Source: Azoarcus sp. DN11
GTDB lineage: Bacteria > Pseudomonadota > Gammaproteobacteria > Burkholderiales > Rhodocyclaceae
DNA: 64,000 bases
Assembly (NCBI RefSeq): GCF_003628555.1
Contig: NZ_CP021731.1
Location: forward strand, 4,402,001-4,466,000
Direction: 5' to 3'
The first letter of the stretch is position 1. Every line of letters begins with the position of its first letter. Under the pieces are notes generated by a model. The model saw only the letters and a program-made list of their open reading frames with translations. It did not search any database and was not told the DNA's origin. This document shows positions 10,889 to 19,872 of this stretch, piece after piece. The translations under genes were made by a program, and so were the position numbers.

Positions 10889-12283
10889 TCACGCGTGAGC
10901 CGAAGATGCCGTCCCCGGATCGGGGAAAATGATCGCCACGCATGCCCCGCCCAGCGCGCTGTCGGCCAGCGATACCCGGGCGCCGTGCAACGCGGCAATT
11001 TCCTTCACGATCGCCAGTCCCAGTCCGCTGCCTTCCCCGGTGGACGTGCGGCCGCGAACGAAGCGCTCGAACACGGCGTCACGCTCGTCGCCGTCGATGC
11101 CCGGGCCGGAATCCTCGAGACGGACCGTCACCGGCGAAGGGCTTACCGAGATCAGCACCCGGCCGCCCGCCGGCGTGTACCGGATGGCGTTGTCGATGAG
11201 GTTGCCCAGCGCTTCGCCCAGCAGGTCCGGCAGCCCCTTGACCGTGATCGTCGTTGCGGCGGACTCGAATTCGAGCTCGATGCCCTTCTCCAGGGCTGCG
11301 TCGAGATAAGTCTCCCCCACTTCGCGCGCGAGTGCGGCGAGATCCACGTCGGCCAGCCGCAGGTCGGCCCTGACTTCCGGGTCCAGCCGGCTCAGCGCGA
11401 GCAGCTGCTGCACCAGCCTGGCGGTGCGCTGGGTGGTCCCGCCCAGCTCGTGCAGCACCGCGCGCATGCTTTCCGCATCGGGCGCATCCACCGCCCGCGC
11501 CAGCCCCAGCCGCAGCCCGGTCAGGGGCGTGCGCAGCTGATGCGCGACCGTGGCGGCGAACTGCCGTTCGCGTTCCAGCATCTTGCGGATGCGATCGAGG
11601 AGGTCGTTCAGGGCCGACGCGAACGGCATCAGCTCGCGGGGCATGTCGTCCAGCGGGATCGGTTCGAGTGCGGCGTGCGAACGCTCGTTCCAGCGTGCGG
11701 CGATGCGCTCGAGGATGCGCATCGTGCGTCGCACGGTGAATCCGACGATCAGCGCGGCGATGAGCACGAATGCGGCCACCGGCGCCATCGTCAGCAGCAG
11801 GTCCTCCTCGGCACGCTCCCGCTTGATCCGCGTCTCGGCCACCAGCACCACGGCCTCGGCACCGCCGGGGCCCGCGACCGCCACGCGGGCCACGCGCACA
11901 TCCTCGTCCGCAAAGCGGGCGTCATAGGTCCGCCCGTTGTGGCTATAGACCTTCTCGCGCACGCCCTGCCCGGGCACACCGGCTTGCCCGACGAGGTGCT
12001 CGCCCCCCTGCGTCACTTCGAAGTACGTCCGGTCGACGACGTCATAGGTGATGAGCGCCTCGGCCTGCCGGGAAAGCTCCACGCTTGCCCGGCCGTCGAC
12101 GAACTGCACCTGGCCGGCGAGCGATCGCGCCGCATCGAGCAGCCAGCGGTCGAACACGCGCTCCATGAGCTGCTGCGCGGCGTAAGCGCCGAACGCGCCG
12201 GTCAGGGCGACGATCACCAGCACCGGCAGCATCAGGCGCAGGTTGAGCTCCCGCTGCAGGCCGGGGGACCGCACCGGATTCAC
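10889..12283 (-). CDS. Two-component sensor histidine kinase
   Basis: A 464-residue membrane kinase: first membrane helix about 12-35, periplasmic sensor domain about 36-165, second helix about 167-188, HAMP linker, HisKA dimerisation helix with VAHQLRTPLTGL (phospho-His), and an ATPase domain with GNLIDNAIRYTP, DSGPGID and GLGLAIVKEI. The GTG start at 12283 overlaps the stop of the response-regulator gene (GTGA). It shares the locus with a divergent metal-type RND operon, so it probably senses a periplasmic metal or drug; the signal is inferred only. Confidence 0.93.
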   Translation of the reverse strand: MNPVRSPGLQRELNLRLMLPVLVIVALTGAFGAYAAQQLMERVFDRWLLDAARSLAGQVQFVDGRASVELSRQAEALITYDVVDRTYFEVTQGGEHLVGQAGVPGQGVREKVYSHNGRTYDARFADEDVRVARVAVAGPGGAEAVVLVAETRIKRERAEEDLLLTMAPVAAFVLIAALIVGFTVRRTMRILERIAARWNERSHAALEPIPLDDMPRELMPFASALNDLLDRIRKMLERERQFAATVAHQLRTPLTGLRLGLARAVDAPDAESMRAVLHELGGTTQRTARLVQQLLALSRLDPEVRADLRLADVDLAALAREVGETYLDAALEKGIELEFESAATTITVKGLPDLLGEALGNLIDNAIRYTPAGGRVLISVSPSPVTVRLEDSGPGIDGDERDAVFERFVRGRTSTGEGSGLGLAIVKEIAALHGARVSLADSALGGACVAIIFPDPGTASSAHA

Positions 12284-12978
12284 GGCTGCTCCTCCGTTCC
12301 GCCGCCGGCGCCGTCCTCGAGCGCGAGCCGGTAGCCGAAGCCGCGAACCGTCCGGATCGCCACGCCGGATCCCGCGAGCCGGCGGCGCAGGCGGGAAATG
12401 TAGACTTCCACCGCGCTGTCGCCGACCTCGAGGTTGCGCTCCGCCAACGCATCGGCGAGCGCCCGCTTGGGCACCAGGCGCGGAGAACGCCGCACGAGCA
12501 GGCCCAGCACCTCGAATTCGCGCGGCAACAGGTCCAGCGGCTGGCCGTTGAGGAACGCGCACCCCTCCTCCTCCAGCCAGACCAGGGGCCCGTACTGGGC
12601 GCCCGCGCCGCCGACGATCCCGCTGCGGCGCTGCAAGGCCTGCATGCGCGCATCGAGTTCTTCCGGCGCGAAGGGCTTGATCAGGTAATCGTCGGCCCCC
12701 TGCTGCAAGCCGTCGACCCGGTCCGCGACCTGATCGCGCGCGGTCAGCACCAGCACCGGCGTTTGCCGGTCGCGCCGGCGCAACCGCCCCAGCCATGCGA
12801 GCCCGTCGCCGTCCGGCAGTTGCAGGTCGAGCACGATCAGGTCGGCCCCGGCCTCGCCGACCGCGACGTCAGCCTGGGCAAGCGTGCCGCACGTGCGCAC
12901 CAGCCACCCGCGGGCTTGCCAGCGCAAGGCGAGTTCGCGCGCGATCGTCGCGTCGTCCTCGATCAGGAGCAGTTGCAC
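12280..12978 (-). CDS. OmpR/PhoB-family response regulator
   Basis: A receiver domain (acidic pair in LLLIEDD, phospho-acceptor Asp in LIVLDLQLPDGDG, Lys in YLIKPFAPEEL) is followed by an OmpR-type winged helix (about 135-225, with VSI-type VEVYISRLRRRL). I chose the GTG at 12978, which begins VQLLLIEDD as in typical regulators; an in-frame ATG at 13017 would add 13 residues, and neither has a strong ribosome site. It is the first gene of a regulator-kinase operon, divergent from the RND efflux operon it most likely controls. Confidence 0.9.
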   Translation of the reverse strand: MQLLLIEDDATIARELALRWQARGWLVRTCGTLAQADVAVGEAGADLIVLDLQLPDGDGLAWLGRLRRRDRQTPVLVLTARDQVADRVDGLQQGADDYLIKPFAPEELDARMQALQRRSGIVGGAGAQYGPLVWLEEEGCAFLNGQPLDLLPREFEVLGLLVRRSPRLVPKRALADALAERNLEVGDSAVEVYISRLRRRLAGSGVAIRTVRGFGYRLALEDGAGGGTEEQP

Positions 12979-13023
12979 GACGCGGGTCCCGAACGCCGCG
13001 CTGACGCGCCGCAACATCCGGCC

Positions 13024-13063
13024 GCTTGCAGGCGCGCCCGGCTGATAGGTCTTTGCAAGCTTG
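13024..13063. promoter_or_regulatory. Inverted repeat in the regulator/RND divergent promoter region
   Basis: GCTTGCA (13024-13030) and TGCAAGC (13054-13060) form a 7-bp inverted repeat with a 23-base spacer; the right arm also contains the palindrome CAAGCTTG (13056-13063). It lies in the only gap between the two divergent operons and could be an operator of the adjacent response regulator. If the upstream ATG of the regulator is used, it overlaps its leader. Confidence 0.3.
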
Positions 13064-13167
13064 GCTGCGTAGCCTGCCCCCGTCGGTCGCGATACCCCGC
13101 CGGTTGTTGCATTGCACACGCTGCGGCGCCCGGAGGCTCACGACGATCACGAGGAAAGAACTTGACC

Positions 13168-14346
13168 ATGGATATGAAACGAGATTGGACTGTGGCGGCT
13201 TTGCTGGCTGCAGCGGTCGCAGCCGCTGTGGCGATCTGGCTGGTGCGGAGCCACGAGCCGGCCCCCGCCGCGGCAGCCGGGCAGCCGGCGGCGGCGCCGT
13301 CGAGCGGCGAACGCGACACCTTGCGCTATGCGGATGACGCTCCGCAACTGGCAATGATCCAGTCGCGCATTATACCTTCGACGCCGCTGCCGCTGTCCGA
13401 CCCGCTGAGCGCGCGCGTCGCCTACGACGAGGACGTGACGGCGCGCATCAGCACCAGCCTCGCCGGACGCGTCGTGGCGATCAAGGCGGCACCGGGCGAC
13501 GTCGTGAAGGCCGGTCAGGTGCTGGCGGAAATCGACTCGCCCGACGCCGGCACGGCATATGCCGATCTCGACAAGGCGCGCGCCGACGAGGAGCGCAAGC
13601 GCCTGGCAATGGAGCGCGCGCGCGCGCTGACGCCGGGCGAGGGGATCGCGGGCAAGGAGTGGGAGGCCGCCCAGGCCGATTTCGCGCAGGCACGCACGGA
13701 GACGGTGCGCGCGGAGCGGCGCCTGAAGAACCTCAACCCGTACGGCCACGCCATCAATGGCCAGCGCATCGCCCTTGCCAGCCCCCTGAGCGGGGTCGTC
13801 ACGGAACGCACCGCGACCCCGGCGCTGGAAGTCGGACCGGGGATGGCGGCGCCGCTATTCGTCGTCACCGATCGTGCGCACCTGTGGCTGATGATCGACG
13901 TGCCGGAAAAGCTGCTCGGACGCATCCGCCCGGGCAGCACCGTCACCGTCGACAGCGACGCTTATCCCGACGAACATTTCACGGCCACGATCGTGCAGCT
14001 CGGCCAGACCGTCGATCCCAACACCCGCCGCGCGCTGGCGCGGGCACGCCTCGACAACCCGGCCGGAAAGCTGCTGCCGGAGATGTTCGTGCGCGCCTCC
14101 GTGCTCCAGAGCAGCGGAACCGGCGTGCCGGTCCCCAACGGCGCGATCGTGAACCGCGGCAGCCAGACCATCGTCTTCGTGCGCACCGCCCCCGGGGAAT
14201 TCCGGCGCCGCGCGGTGAAGCTGCTGACCCGCGGCAGCGACTTCAGCTACGTCGGTGAAGGCCTGCGCGGCGACGAGGACGTGGTCACCGCCGGCGCGCT
14301 GCTGCTCGACGCCGAACTGGACGCGCGCGCAGGCAACGCACAATGA
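13168..14346 (+). CDS. RND efflux periplasmic adaptor (CzcB/HlyD-like)
   Basis: The membrane-fusion subunit of a tripartite efflux pump, 392 residues. It has an N-terminal membrane anchor (about 8-25), the biotinyl-lipoyl half-motif GRVVAIKAAPGDVVKAGQVL, an alpha-hairpin (about 140-190, with long Arg/Ala/Glu helices), the second lipoyl half (IALASPLSGVVTER), and beta-barrel and membrane-proximal domains with IPNG-like VPVPNGAIV. The start at 13168 (MDMKRDW) follows GAGGAAAG. Its stop overlaps the pump gene (ATGA). Sequence style fits the heavy-metal efflux group. Confidence 0.9.
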   Translation: MDMKRDWTVAALLAAAVAAAVAIWLVRSHEPAPAAAAGQPAAAPSSGERDTLRYADDAPQLAMIQSRIIPSTPLPLSDPLSARVAYDEDVTARISTSLAGRVVAIKAAPGDVVKAGQVLAEIDSPDAGTAYADLDKARADEERKRLAMERARALTPGEGIAGKEWEAAQADFAQARTETVRAERRLKNLNPYGHAINGQRIALASPLSGVVTERTATPALEVGPGMAAPLFVVTDRAHLWLMIDVPEKLLGRIRPGSTVTVDSDAYPDEHFTATIVQLGQTVDPNTRRALARARLDNPAGKLLPEMFVRASVLQSSGTGVPVPNGAIVNRGSQTIVFVRTAPGEFRRRAVKLLTRGSDFSYVGEGLRGDEDVVTAGALLLDAELDARAGNAQ

Positions 14347-17300
14347 TCGACCGGCTCATCGTTTTCGCGCTGACCCAGCGCGTATTCGTGCTCGTGCTGG
14401 TCGCCGCGCTGGTCGGCTTCGGCGGCTATGCGTTGTCGAACCTGCCGATCGAGGCGTTTCCCGACGTGCAGGACGTGCAGGTGCGCGTCATCTCGCAGCT
14501 GCCGGGGCAGGCCCCGGAAGACATGGAGCGATTCGTCACCCTGCCGATCGAGCGCGAGGTCTCAGGCACGCCCCGGCTCACCAACGTCCGCTCGGTCACG
14601 ATGACCGGCCTGTCGGTCGTCACGCTCACCTTCGCGGACGGCACCGACGACTATTTCGCGCGCCAGCAGGTCACGGAGAAGCTGGCGACGGTGACGCTGC
14701 CGCCGGGCGTACAGCCGCAACTCGCGCCGCTGTCGACCGCGGTCGGCGAGGTGTATCGCTACACGGTCGAGGCGCCGGATCTGTCGGATGCCGAGATCAG
14801 GACCCTCCAGGACTGGACGATACGGCCGGCGCTGCGCATGACGCCGGGCGTCGCCGACATCGTCAGCTTCGGCGGCGCGATCAGGCAATACCAGATCGAC
14901 GTCGACCCGCTCGCGCTGCGCAAGTACCAGGTCACCCTGGACCAGCTCAGCCAGGCGGTCGGCAACGGCAGCGGCAATGCCGGCGGGGAGCCGCTGCGGC
15001 AGGGCGACGCCTCGCTGGTCGTGCGTTCGGCCGGCCTGTTCCACGACGTCGGCGACATCCGCAAGGTGGTCGTCGCGGCACGCCAGGGGCGCACGATCAC
15101 AGTCGGCGACCTCGCGACGGTACGCGCAGGCGAACGTCCGCGCTTCGGCGTGGTCGGCGCCGACCGGCGCGACAGCATCATCGAAGGCATCGTGTCGATG
15201 ATCAAGGGCGGGAACCCGGCGAAGATCAACGCGGAACTGAAGGAACGCATCGCGCAACTGCAGACGACCCTGCCGCCGGGAGTGAAGATCGTGCCGATCT
15301 ACGACCGCACCGAGCTCGTGCACCACACCGTGACGACGGTGGCGGAAAACCTCGTCGTGGGCGCGCTGCTGGTGCTGACCGTGCTGGTGATCTTCCTCTC
15401 GAGCTGGCGCGCGGCGCTGATCGTCGCCACGGTGATCCCGCTGGCGCTGCTGTTCGCGTTCATCCTGATGAACGCCGGCGGCGTGTCCGCGAACCTCATC
15501 TCGCTCGGCGCCGTCGACTTCGGGATCATCATCGACAGCGCGGTCGTCATCGTCGAGGCGCTGATGGTGCGGCTGGCGCTGCGGGCCCTGCCCGCCGCCA
15601 GCGCGGCCGAAGGGCGCAGCCACCGGCTCAACGTCCTGCACCGGACGATGAGCGGCATGTCGCACCCGGTACTCTTCTCCAAGGCCATCATCATCCTGGC
15701 CTTCGTGCCGATATTCACCTTCCAGCGCGTGGAGGGGAAGATCTTCACGCCCGTCGCGCTGACGCTCAGTTTCGCACTGCTGGGCGCCGTGCTGCTCACC
15801 TTCACGCTGCTGCCGACCCTGCTGTCCTACGTCGTGCAGCGGCGCACGCTGGCCGAGAAACACAAGCCCTGGCTGGACTGGCTGCAGGTGCGCTACCAGC
15901 GCGTGACGATTTTCGCGATACGCCGCGGCCGCACTGCGATGTGGCTCTCCGCCCTGCCGGTCGCCGCCGCGCTCCTGCTCGCCCCGGGGCTCGGTAGCGA
16001 GTTCCTGCCCAAGCTGGACGAAGGCAACATCTGGCTGACGATCACGCTGCCGACCTCGGCCGCGCTCCAAACCACCAAGCAGATCGAGGGCATCGTCCGT
16101 TCGGAGCTCCTCGCGTATCCCGAGGTCACACACGTCATCTCGCACGCCGGGCGCCCCGACGACGGCTCGGACCCCAAGGGCCCGAACAACCTGGAGATCC
16201 TGGTCGACCTCAAGCCGCGCAAGGAATGGCGCTTTGCGACCAAGGAGGACCTGGTCGCCAGCATGTCGGACCGCCTGGCGGCGATTCCCGGCATCACGAG
16301 CAACTTCTCGCAGGTCATCCAGGACAACGTCGAGGAATCGCTCTCCGGATTCCGCGGCGAGATCGTCGCCAAGATCACAGGCAGCAACCTCGACGTCCTG
16401 GAAGAGAAGGCGACCCAGACCGTCGGCGTGATCCAGGGGATCCGCGGCGCCACCGACGTCGACGCCACGCACATCGGCGGGCAGACCGAGGTTGTCGTGA
16501 CACCCGACCGCACGCGCCTCGCCCGGTACGGCATCACCATCAACGACGTCAATACGCTGGTGAACGAGGCGCTGTCGGGCGCAGGCGTCACCGGCTTCTA
16601 CGACGGGGACAGGCGCTTCGACGTCGTCGTCCGCGTCGGCGAGAAGGCGCGCGGCAGTGTCGATGCCATCGCCAACCTGCAACTCGCGCTGCCCGGCACG
16701 CAGGTCGGCAACGGGCCGGGCACGATCGCGCTGGGCGACGTCGCGACCATCGAGGTGCGGCAGGGCGCATCGCGCATCCTGCGCGAATCGGGCTCGCGCA
16801 CCGTGATCGTGAAGGTGAACCTGTTGGGCCGCGACCAGGGCAGTTTCGTGGACGAGGCCCGCCGTGCCGTCGCCGAGCAGGTCAAACTGCCGGCCGGCTA
16901 CGCGCTGACCTGGGGCGGCCAGTTCGAAAACTCGCAACGGGCGGCCAAGCGCCTGATGGTGATCATTCCGCTCACCGTCCTGCTGATCTTCTCCCTGCTG
17001 TTCTGGGCCTTCCGCTCCGTCCGGCTGGCGGGACTGGTGCTCGGCATGGTGCCCTTCACGCTGATCGGCGGACTCGCGGCGCTGGGCCTGGCGGGGCTGC
17101 ACCTGTCGGTGTCGGCCGCGGTCGGCTTCATCGCGGTGGCGGGCATCTCGGTGCAGAACGGCGTGATCATGGTCGAGGAAGTGATGCAGCGGGTGCGCGA
17201 GGGCGCGCGGGTCGCCCACGCGATCGTCCAGGGGGCCTCGGTGCGCCTGCGGCCGATCCTGATGACGGCCCTCATGGCCGGCCTGGGGCTGCTCCCGGCC

Positions 17301-17474
17301 GCGCTGTCGCACGGCATCGGCAGCGAAACCCAACGCCCGTTCGCGTGCGTCATCGTCGGCGGCATCGTCACCGGCACCCTGTTTACGCTCCTGGTGCTCC
17401 CGGCCGCGATGGCCCTGTTCGGCAACTTCTCCGACGCCGCCCCCGATCCCGAAGGGACTGCAGGCGAGGCATGA
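14343..17474 (+). CDS. CzcA/CusA-family heavy-metal-type RND efflux pump
   Basis: The inner-membrane proton-driven pump of 1043 residues, with twelve predicted helices and two large periplasmic loops. The N-terminus (MIDRLIVFALTQRVFVLVLVAAL) and PIEAFPDVQDVQV are typical of CzcA/CusA. The proton-relay helix has acidic residues Asp392, Asp398 and Glu405, with the same spacing as CzcA, but the surrounding DGAVVxVEN reads DSAVVIVEA here. Metal specificity cannot be assigned. It overlaps both the adaptor gene and the channel gene by four bases. Confidence 0.92.
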   Translation: MIDRLIVFALTQRVFVLVLVAALVGFGGYALSNLPIEAFPDVQDVQVRVISQLPGQAPEDMERFVTLPIEREVSGTPRLTNVRSVTMTGLSVVTLTFADGTDDYFARQQVTEKLATVTLPPGVQPQLAPLSTAVGEVYRYTVEAPDLSDAEIRTLQDWTIRPALRMTPGVADIVSFGGAIRQYQIDVDPLALRKYQVTLDQLSQAVGNGSGNAGGEPLRQGDASLVVRSAGLFHDVGDIRKVVVAARQGRTITVGDLATVRAGERPRFGVVGADRRDSIIEGIVSMIKGGNPAKINAELKERIAQLQTTLPPGVKIVPIYDRTELVHHTVTTVAENLVVGALLVLTVLVIFLSSWRAALIVATVIPLALLFAFILMNAGGVSANLISLGAVDFGIIIDSAVVIVEALMVRLALRALPAASAAEGRSHRLNVLHRTMSGMSHPVLFSKAIIILAFVPIFTFQRVEGKIFTPVALTLSFALLGAVLLTFTLLPTLLSYVVQRRTLAEKHKPWLDWLQVRYQRVTIFAIRRGRTAMWLSALPVAAALLLAPGLGSEFLPKLDEGNIWLTITLPTSAALQTTKQIEGIVRSELLAYPEVTHVISHAGRPDDGSDPKGPNNLEILVDLKPRKEWRFATKEDLVASMSDRLAAIPGITSNFSQVIQDNVEESLSGFRGEIVAKITGSNLDVLEEKATQTVGVIQGIRGATDVDATHIGGQTEVVVTPDRTRLARYGITINDVNTLVNEALSGAGVTGFYDGDRRFDVVVRVGEKARGSVDAIANLQLALPGTQVGNGPGTIALGDVATIEVRQGASRILRESGSRTVIVKVNLLGRDQGSFVDEARRAVAEQVKLPAGYALTWGGQFENSQRAAKRLMVIIPLTVLLIFSLLFWAFRSVRLAGLVLGMVPFTLIGGLAALGLAGLHLSVSAAVGFIAVAGISVQNGVIMVEEVMQRVREGARVAHAIVQGASVRLRPILMTALMAGLGLLPAALSHGIGSETQRPFACVIVGGIVTGTLFTLLVLPAAMALFGNFSDAAPDPEGTAGEA

Positions 17475-19069
17475 GACGACACATGAAGCATACCCCTGAC
17501 CGGGCGACGCAACGCCCCCCGATGACGCGACGGAACGGGACTGCCTGGCGGCAGCCGGCGGCGATCGCCGCGGCCGTCGCCATGCTCACCGGATGCGCAG
17601 TCGGGCCCGACTATGTCCGGCCGCACCTCCCCGCCTCCGCCGCCTATTCGCCGGCGCCGCTGCCCGCGACCACGCCGGCCACCCCCGTGCCGGGCGGCGC
17701 CGCGCAGCACTTCACGGTCGGGCGCGACATCGGCGCGGACTGGTGGACGCTGCTCCAATCGCAGCCACTGGACGCCCTCATCGAAAAGGCCTTCGCGGCC
17801 AACCCGTCGATCGAGTCCGCGCAGGCCGCGCTGCGCGCCGCGCACGAGGCCGAGTACGCGCAGCGCGGCCTCTACTTCCCGACGGTTCAGGCCGGCTATA
17901 CGCCGTCACGCACCAAGGTCGCGGGCAACCTCAGCGGCAGTTCCGCTCCCGGCCCCCAGGGCGACGGGACGATCATCGGCGCCACGCCCGGGGCGCCGGT
18001 CATCTTCGACTTCCACACGGCCCAGCTGACGGTCGGCTTCGTCCCGGACGTGTTCGGCGGCAACCGCCGCCAGGTCGAGGCGCTCGCGGCGCAGGCGACG
18101 GTCCAGCAATTCCAGCTCGAAGCGACCTACGTCACGCTCGCGTCGAACATCGCGGCCGCGGCCATCCAGGATGCCTTGCTGCGGCGGCAGATCGCCATCA
18201 CCCGGGAGATCGTCGACGCCGACACGGCCGCCGCGGACGTGGTGCGCCGCCAGCACCAGGCGGGCTACGTATCGCGCCTGGACCTCGCCGCCCAGGAAAA
18301 CGCCCTCGCCCAGGCCCGGCAGGCATTGCCGCCGCTACAGAAGCAGCTGGAACAGAATCGCGACCTGTTGCGGGCCCTGTCGGGCGCCGCACAGGACACC
18401 GAAGTGCCCGCCTTCGACCTCGACGCCCTGCAACTGCCGGACGAGTTGCCGCTGAGCCTGCCCTCACGGCTCGTCGAACAACGGCCGGACGTGCGCGCGG
18501 CGGAGGAGCAGTTGCACGCTGCCAGCGCCCAGATCGGCGTCGCACGGGCCAACCGGCTGCCGCAATTCTCGATCAACGGGACGGCCGGCGGCGCGGCGGC
18601 CCACTTCGACCAGATGTTCCGGAACAGCGGCCAGTTCTTCAATCTCGCGCTCAACATCACCCAGCCGCTGTTCGACGGCGGCACGCTGATGCACCGCGAA
18701 CGGGCCGCGACCGAAACCTTCCGCCAGGCGGCCGCGCAGTATCGCTCGACCGTCATCACCGCGTTCCAGAACGTCGCGGACACGCTGCATGCGATCCACA
18801 CCGACGCCGCGGCAATGCAGGCGGCAGCGGAGGTCGCGGAGACCTCGCGCACCCAACTGGAGCTGATCCGGCGCCAGCACAGCCACGGCTATCTCGACCG
18901 CCTGGCGCTCATCACTGCGGAACAGGCCTGGCGACAATCGCGGCTGAACCTCGCACAAACCCAGGCGAACCGCATGAACGACACCGTGGCGCTCTTCGTC
19001 TCCCTGGGCGGCGGCTGGTGGCATCGCACCACCGACGATGTCGCCCGCGTCGAGGGCACGGAGCCCTGA
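17471..19069 (+). CDS. RND outer-membrane channel lipoprotein (NodT/TolC-like)
   Basis: The third component of the efflux pump. From the ATG at 17471, which overlaps the pump stop (ATGA), the product is 532 residues with a lipobox AMLTGC at Cys42. The downstream ATG at 17522 would give a more typical signal peptide with Cys25. After the lipidated cysteine comes the family signature VGPDYVRP, then two OEP repeats rich in long Ala/Gln helices (about 95-300 and 310-510), with PLFDGGTL near 425. Confidence 0.9.
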   Translation: MRRHMKHTPDRATQRPPMTRRNGTAWRQPAAIAAAVAMLTGCAVGPDYVRPHLPASAAYSPAPLPATTPATPVPGGAAQHFTVGRDIGADWWTLLQSQPLDALIEKAFAANPSIESAQAALRAAHEAEYAQRGLYFPTVQAGYTPSRTKVAGNLSGSSAPGPQGDGTIIGATPGAPVIFDFHTAQLTVGFVPDVFGGNRRQVEALAAQATVQQFQLEATYVTLASNIAAAAIQDALLRRQIAITREIVDADTAAADVVRRQHQAGYVSRLDLAAQENALAQARQALPPLQKQLEQNRDLLRALSGAAQDTEVPAFDLDALQLPDELPLSLPSRLVEQRPDVRAAEEQLHAASAQIGVARANRLPQFSINGTAGGAAAHFDQMFRNSGQFFNLALNITQPLFDGGTLMHRERAATETFRQAAAQYRSTVITAFQNVADTLHAIHTDAAAMQAAAEVAETSRTQLELIRRQHSHGYLDRLALITAEQAWRQSRLNLAQTQANRMNDTVALFVSLGGGWWHRTTDDVARVEGTEP

Positions 19070-19178
19070 CGGCGCGATCGCGAACGCCGAGCGGCGCTGC
19101 AAACCGGTGTCCGCAGGCTGCCCGGCCAACCCCCGTCCGCCTTCGACCAGACGACCCGAATTCGAAAGGAGGCATCCC

Positions 19179-19847
19179 GTGAACAGAATGCTGATGTTGT
19201 GCGCACTGCCCCTCGCCCTGTCCGCGTGCAGCACCGTGCGGGACCTGCCGCCCGGTTACATGATGGGCGCCGACGCCACCGAGGGCCTCGCGATCGTCTC
19301 GCTGACCCTGTCCGGCAAGGATCTGCGGCGGATATCCAGTCTCGAATACCGCGTGCGGGAAGTCGCAGAGGCCAACACCGGGGAGATGAACAGCAACCAG
19401 CGGTTCGGCTCCGTGCGGCAGTTCGCACGCTGGGTCCAGGACAAGGACTTGCACGGTCCGGCCGGCGGCGACCGGACGCTCGTCGTCAAGGCCCCGTTCA
19501 CGGCGGAACCCCTCGATGTCGTGGAATCCGGCAGCCCGCGCGGACGCGTCGCCGTCCTGCGCCTGCCGGCCGGAGACTACGAGCTCTATGACTGGAAGAT
19601 GGTGGTTCCCGACGAATATGGCGGCAACGAGTTCAGTCCGAAACGGGCCGTCACCATGCGCTTCAGGGTCGAAGCCGGTCGTGCCAGCTATCTCGGCGAC
19701 GTGGATCTGCACGTCACCGACCGGGATAGCTACAACATCACCATCGAGGACAAGGCGCAGCGCGACCTCGCCCTGCTCGCGAAGAAACTGCCGTCGATCC
19801 ACACGGAGGGCATCGTCTCGCGCCTGCTGACCGCGGTGCGGCTGTGA
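19179..19847 (+). CDS. Lipoprotein of unknown function
   Basis: A 222-residue predicted lipoprotein: signal peptide with lipobox ALSAC (Cys18), no other membrane segment, and a beta-rich body. The GTG start at 19179 has a near-perfect AAAGGAGG site six bases upstream. A segment near 125-145 (VAVLRLPAGDYELYDWKMV) resembles the carbohydrate-binding-like folds found in DUF2846-type lipoproteins, but I cannot assign a family. It follows the RND operon by 109 bases on the same strand and could be an accessory envelope protein. Confidence 0.8.
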   Translation: MNRMLMLCALPLALSACSTVRDLPPGYMMGADATEGLAIVSLTLSGKDLRRISSLEYRVREVAEANTGEMNSNQRFGSVRQFARWVQDKDLHGPAGGDRTLVVKAPFTAEPLDVVESGSPRGRVAVLRLPAGDYELYDWKMVVPDEYGGNEFSPKRAVTMRFRVEAGRASYLGDVDLHVTDRDSYNITIEDKAQRDLALLAKKLPSIHTEGIVSRLLTAVRL

Positions 19848-19872
19848 AATGCCTGCGGGGAGGGAGGGGCGA

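Noticed and set aside
14562..17333. A 923-codon open frame antisense to the RND pump gene
   Set aside because: It is a GC-rich shadow: the plus-strand frame encodes a recognisable 1043-residue pump, while the antisense translation is Arg/Asp/Gln/His-rich with no family features.
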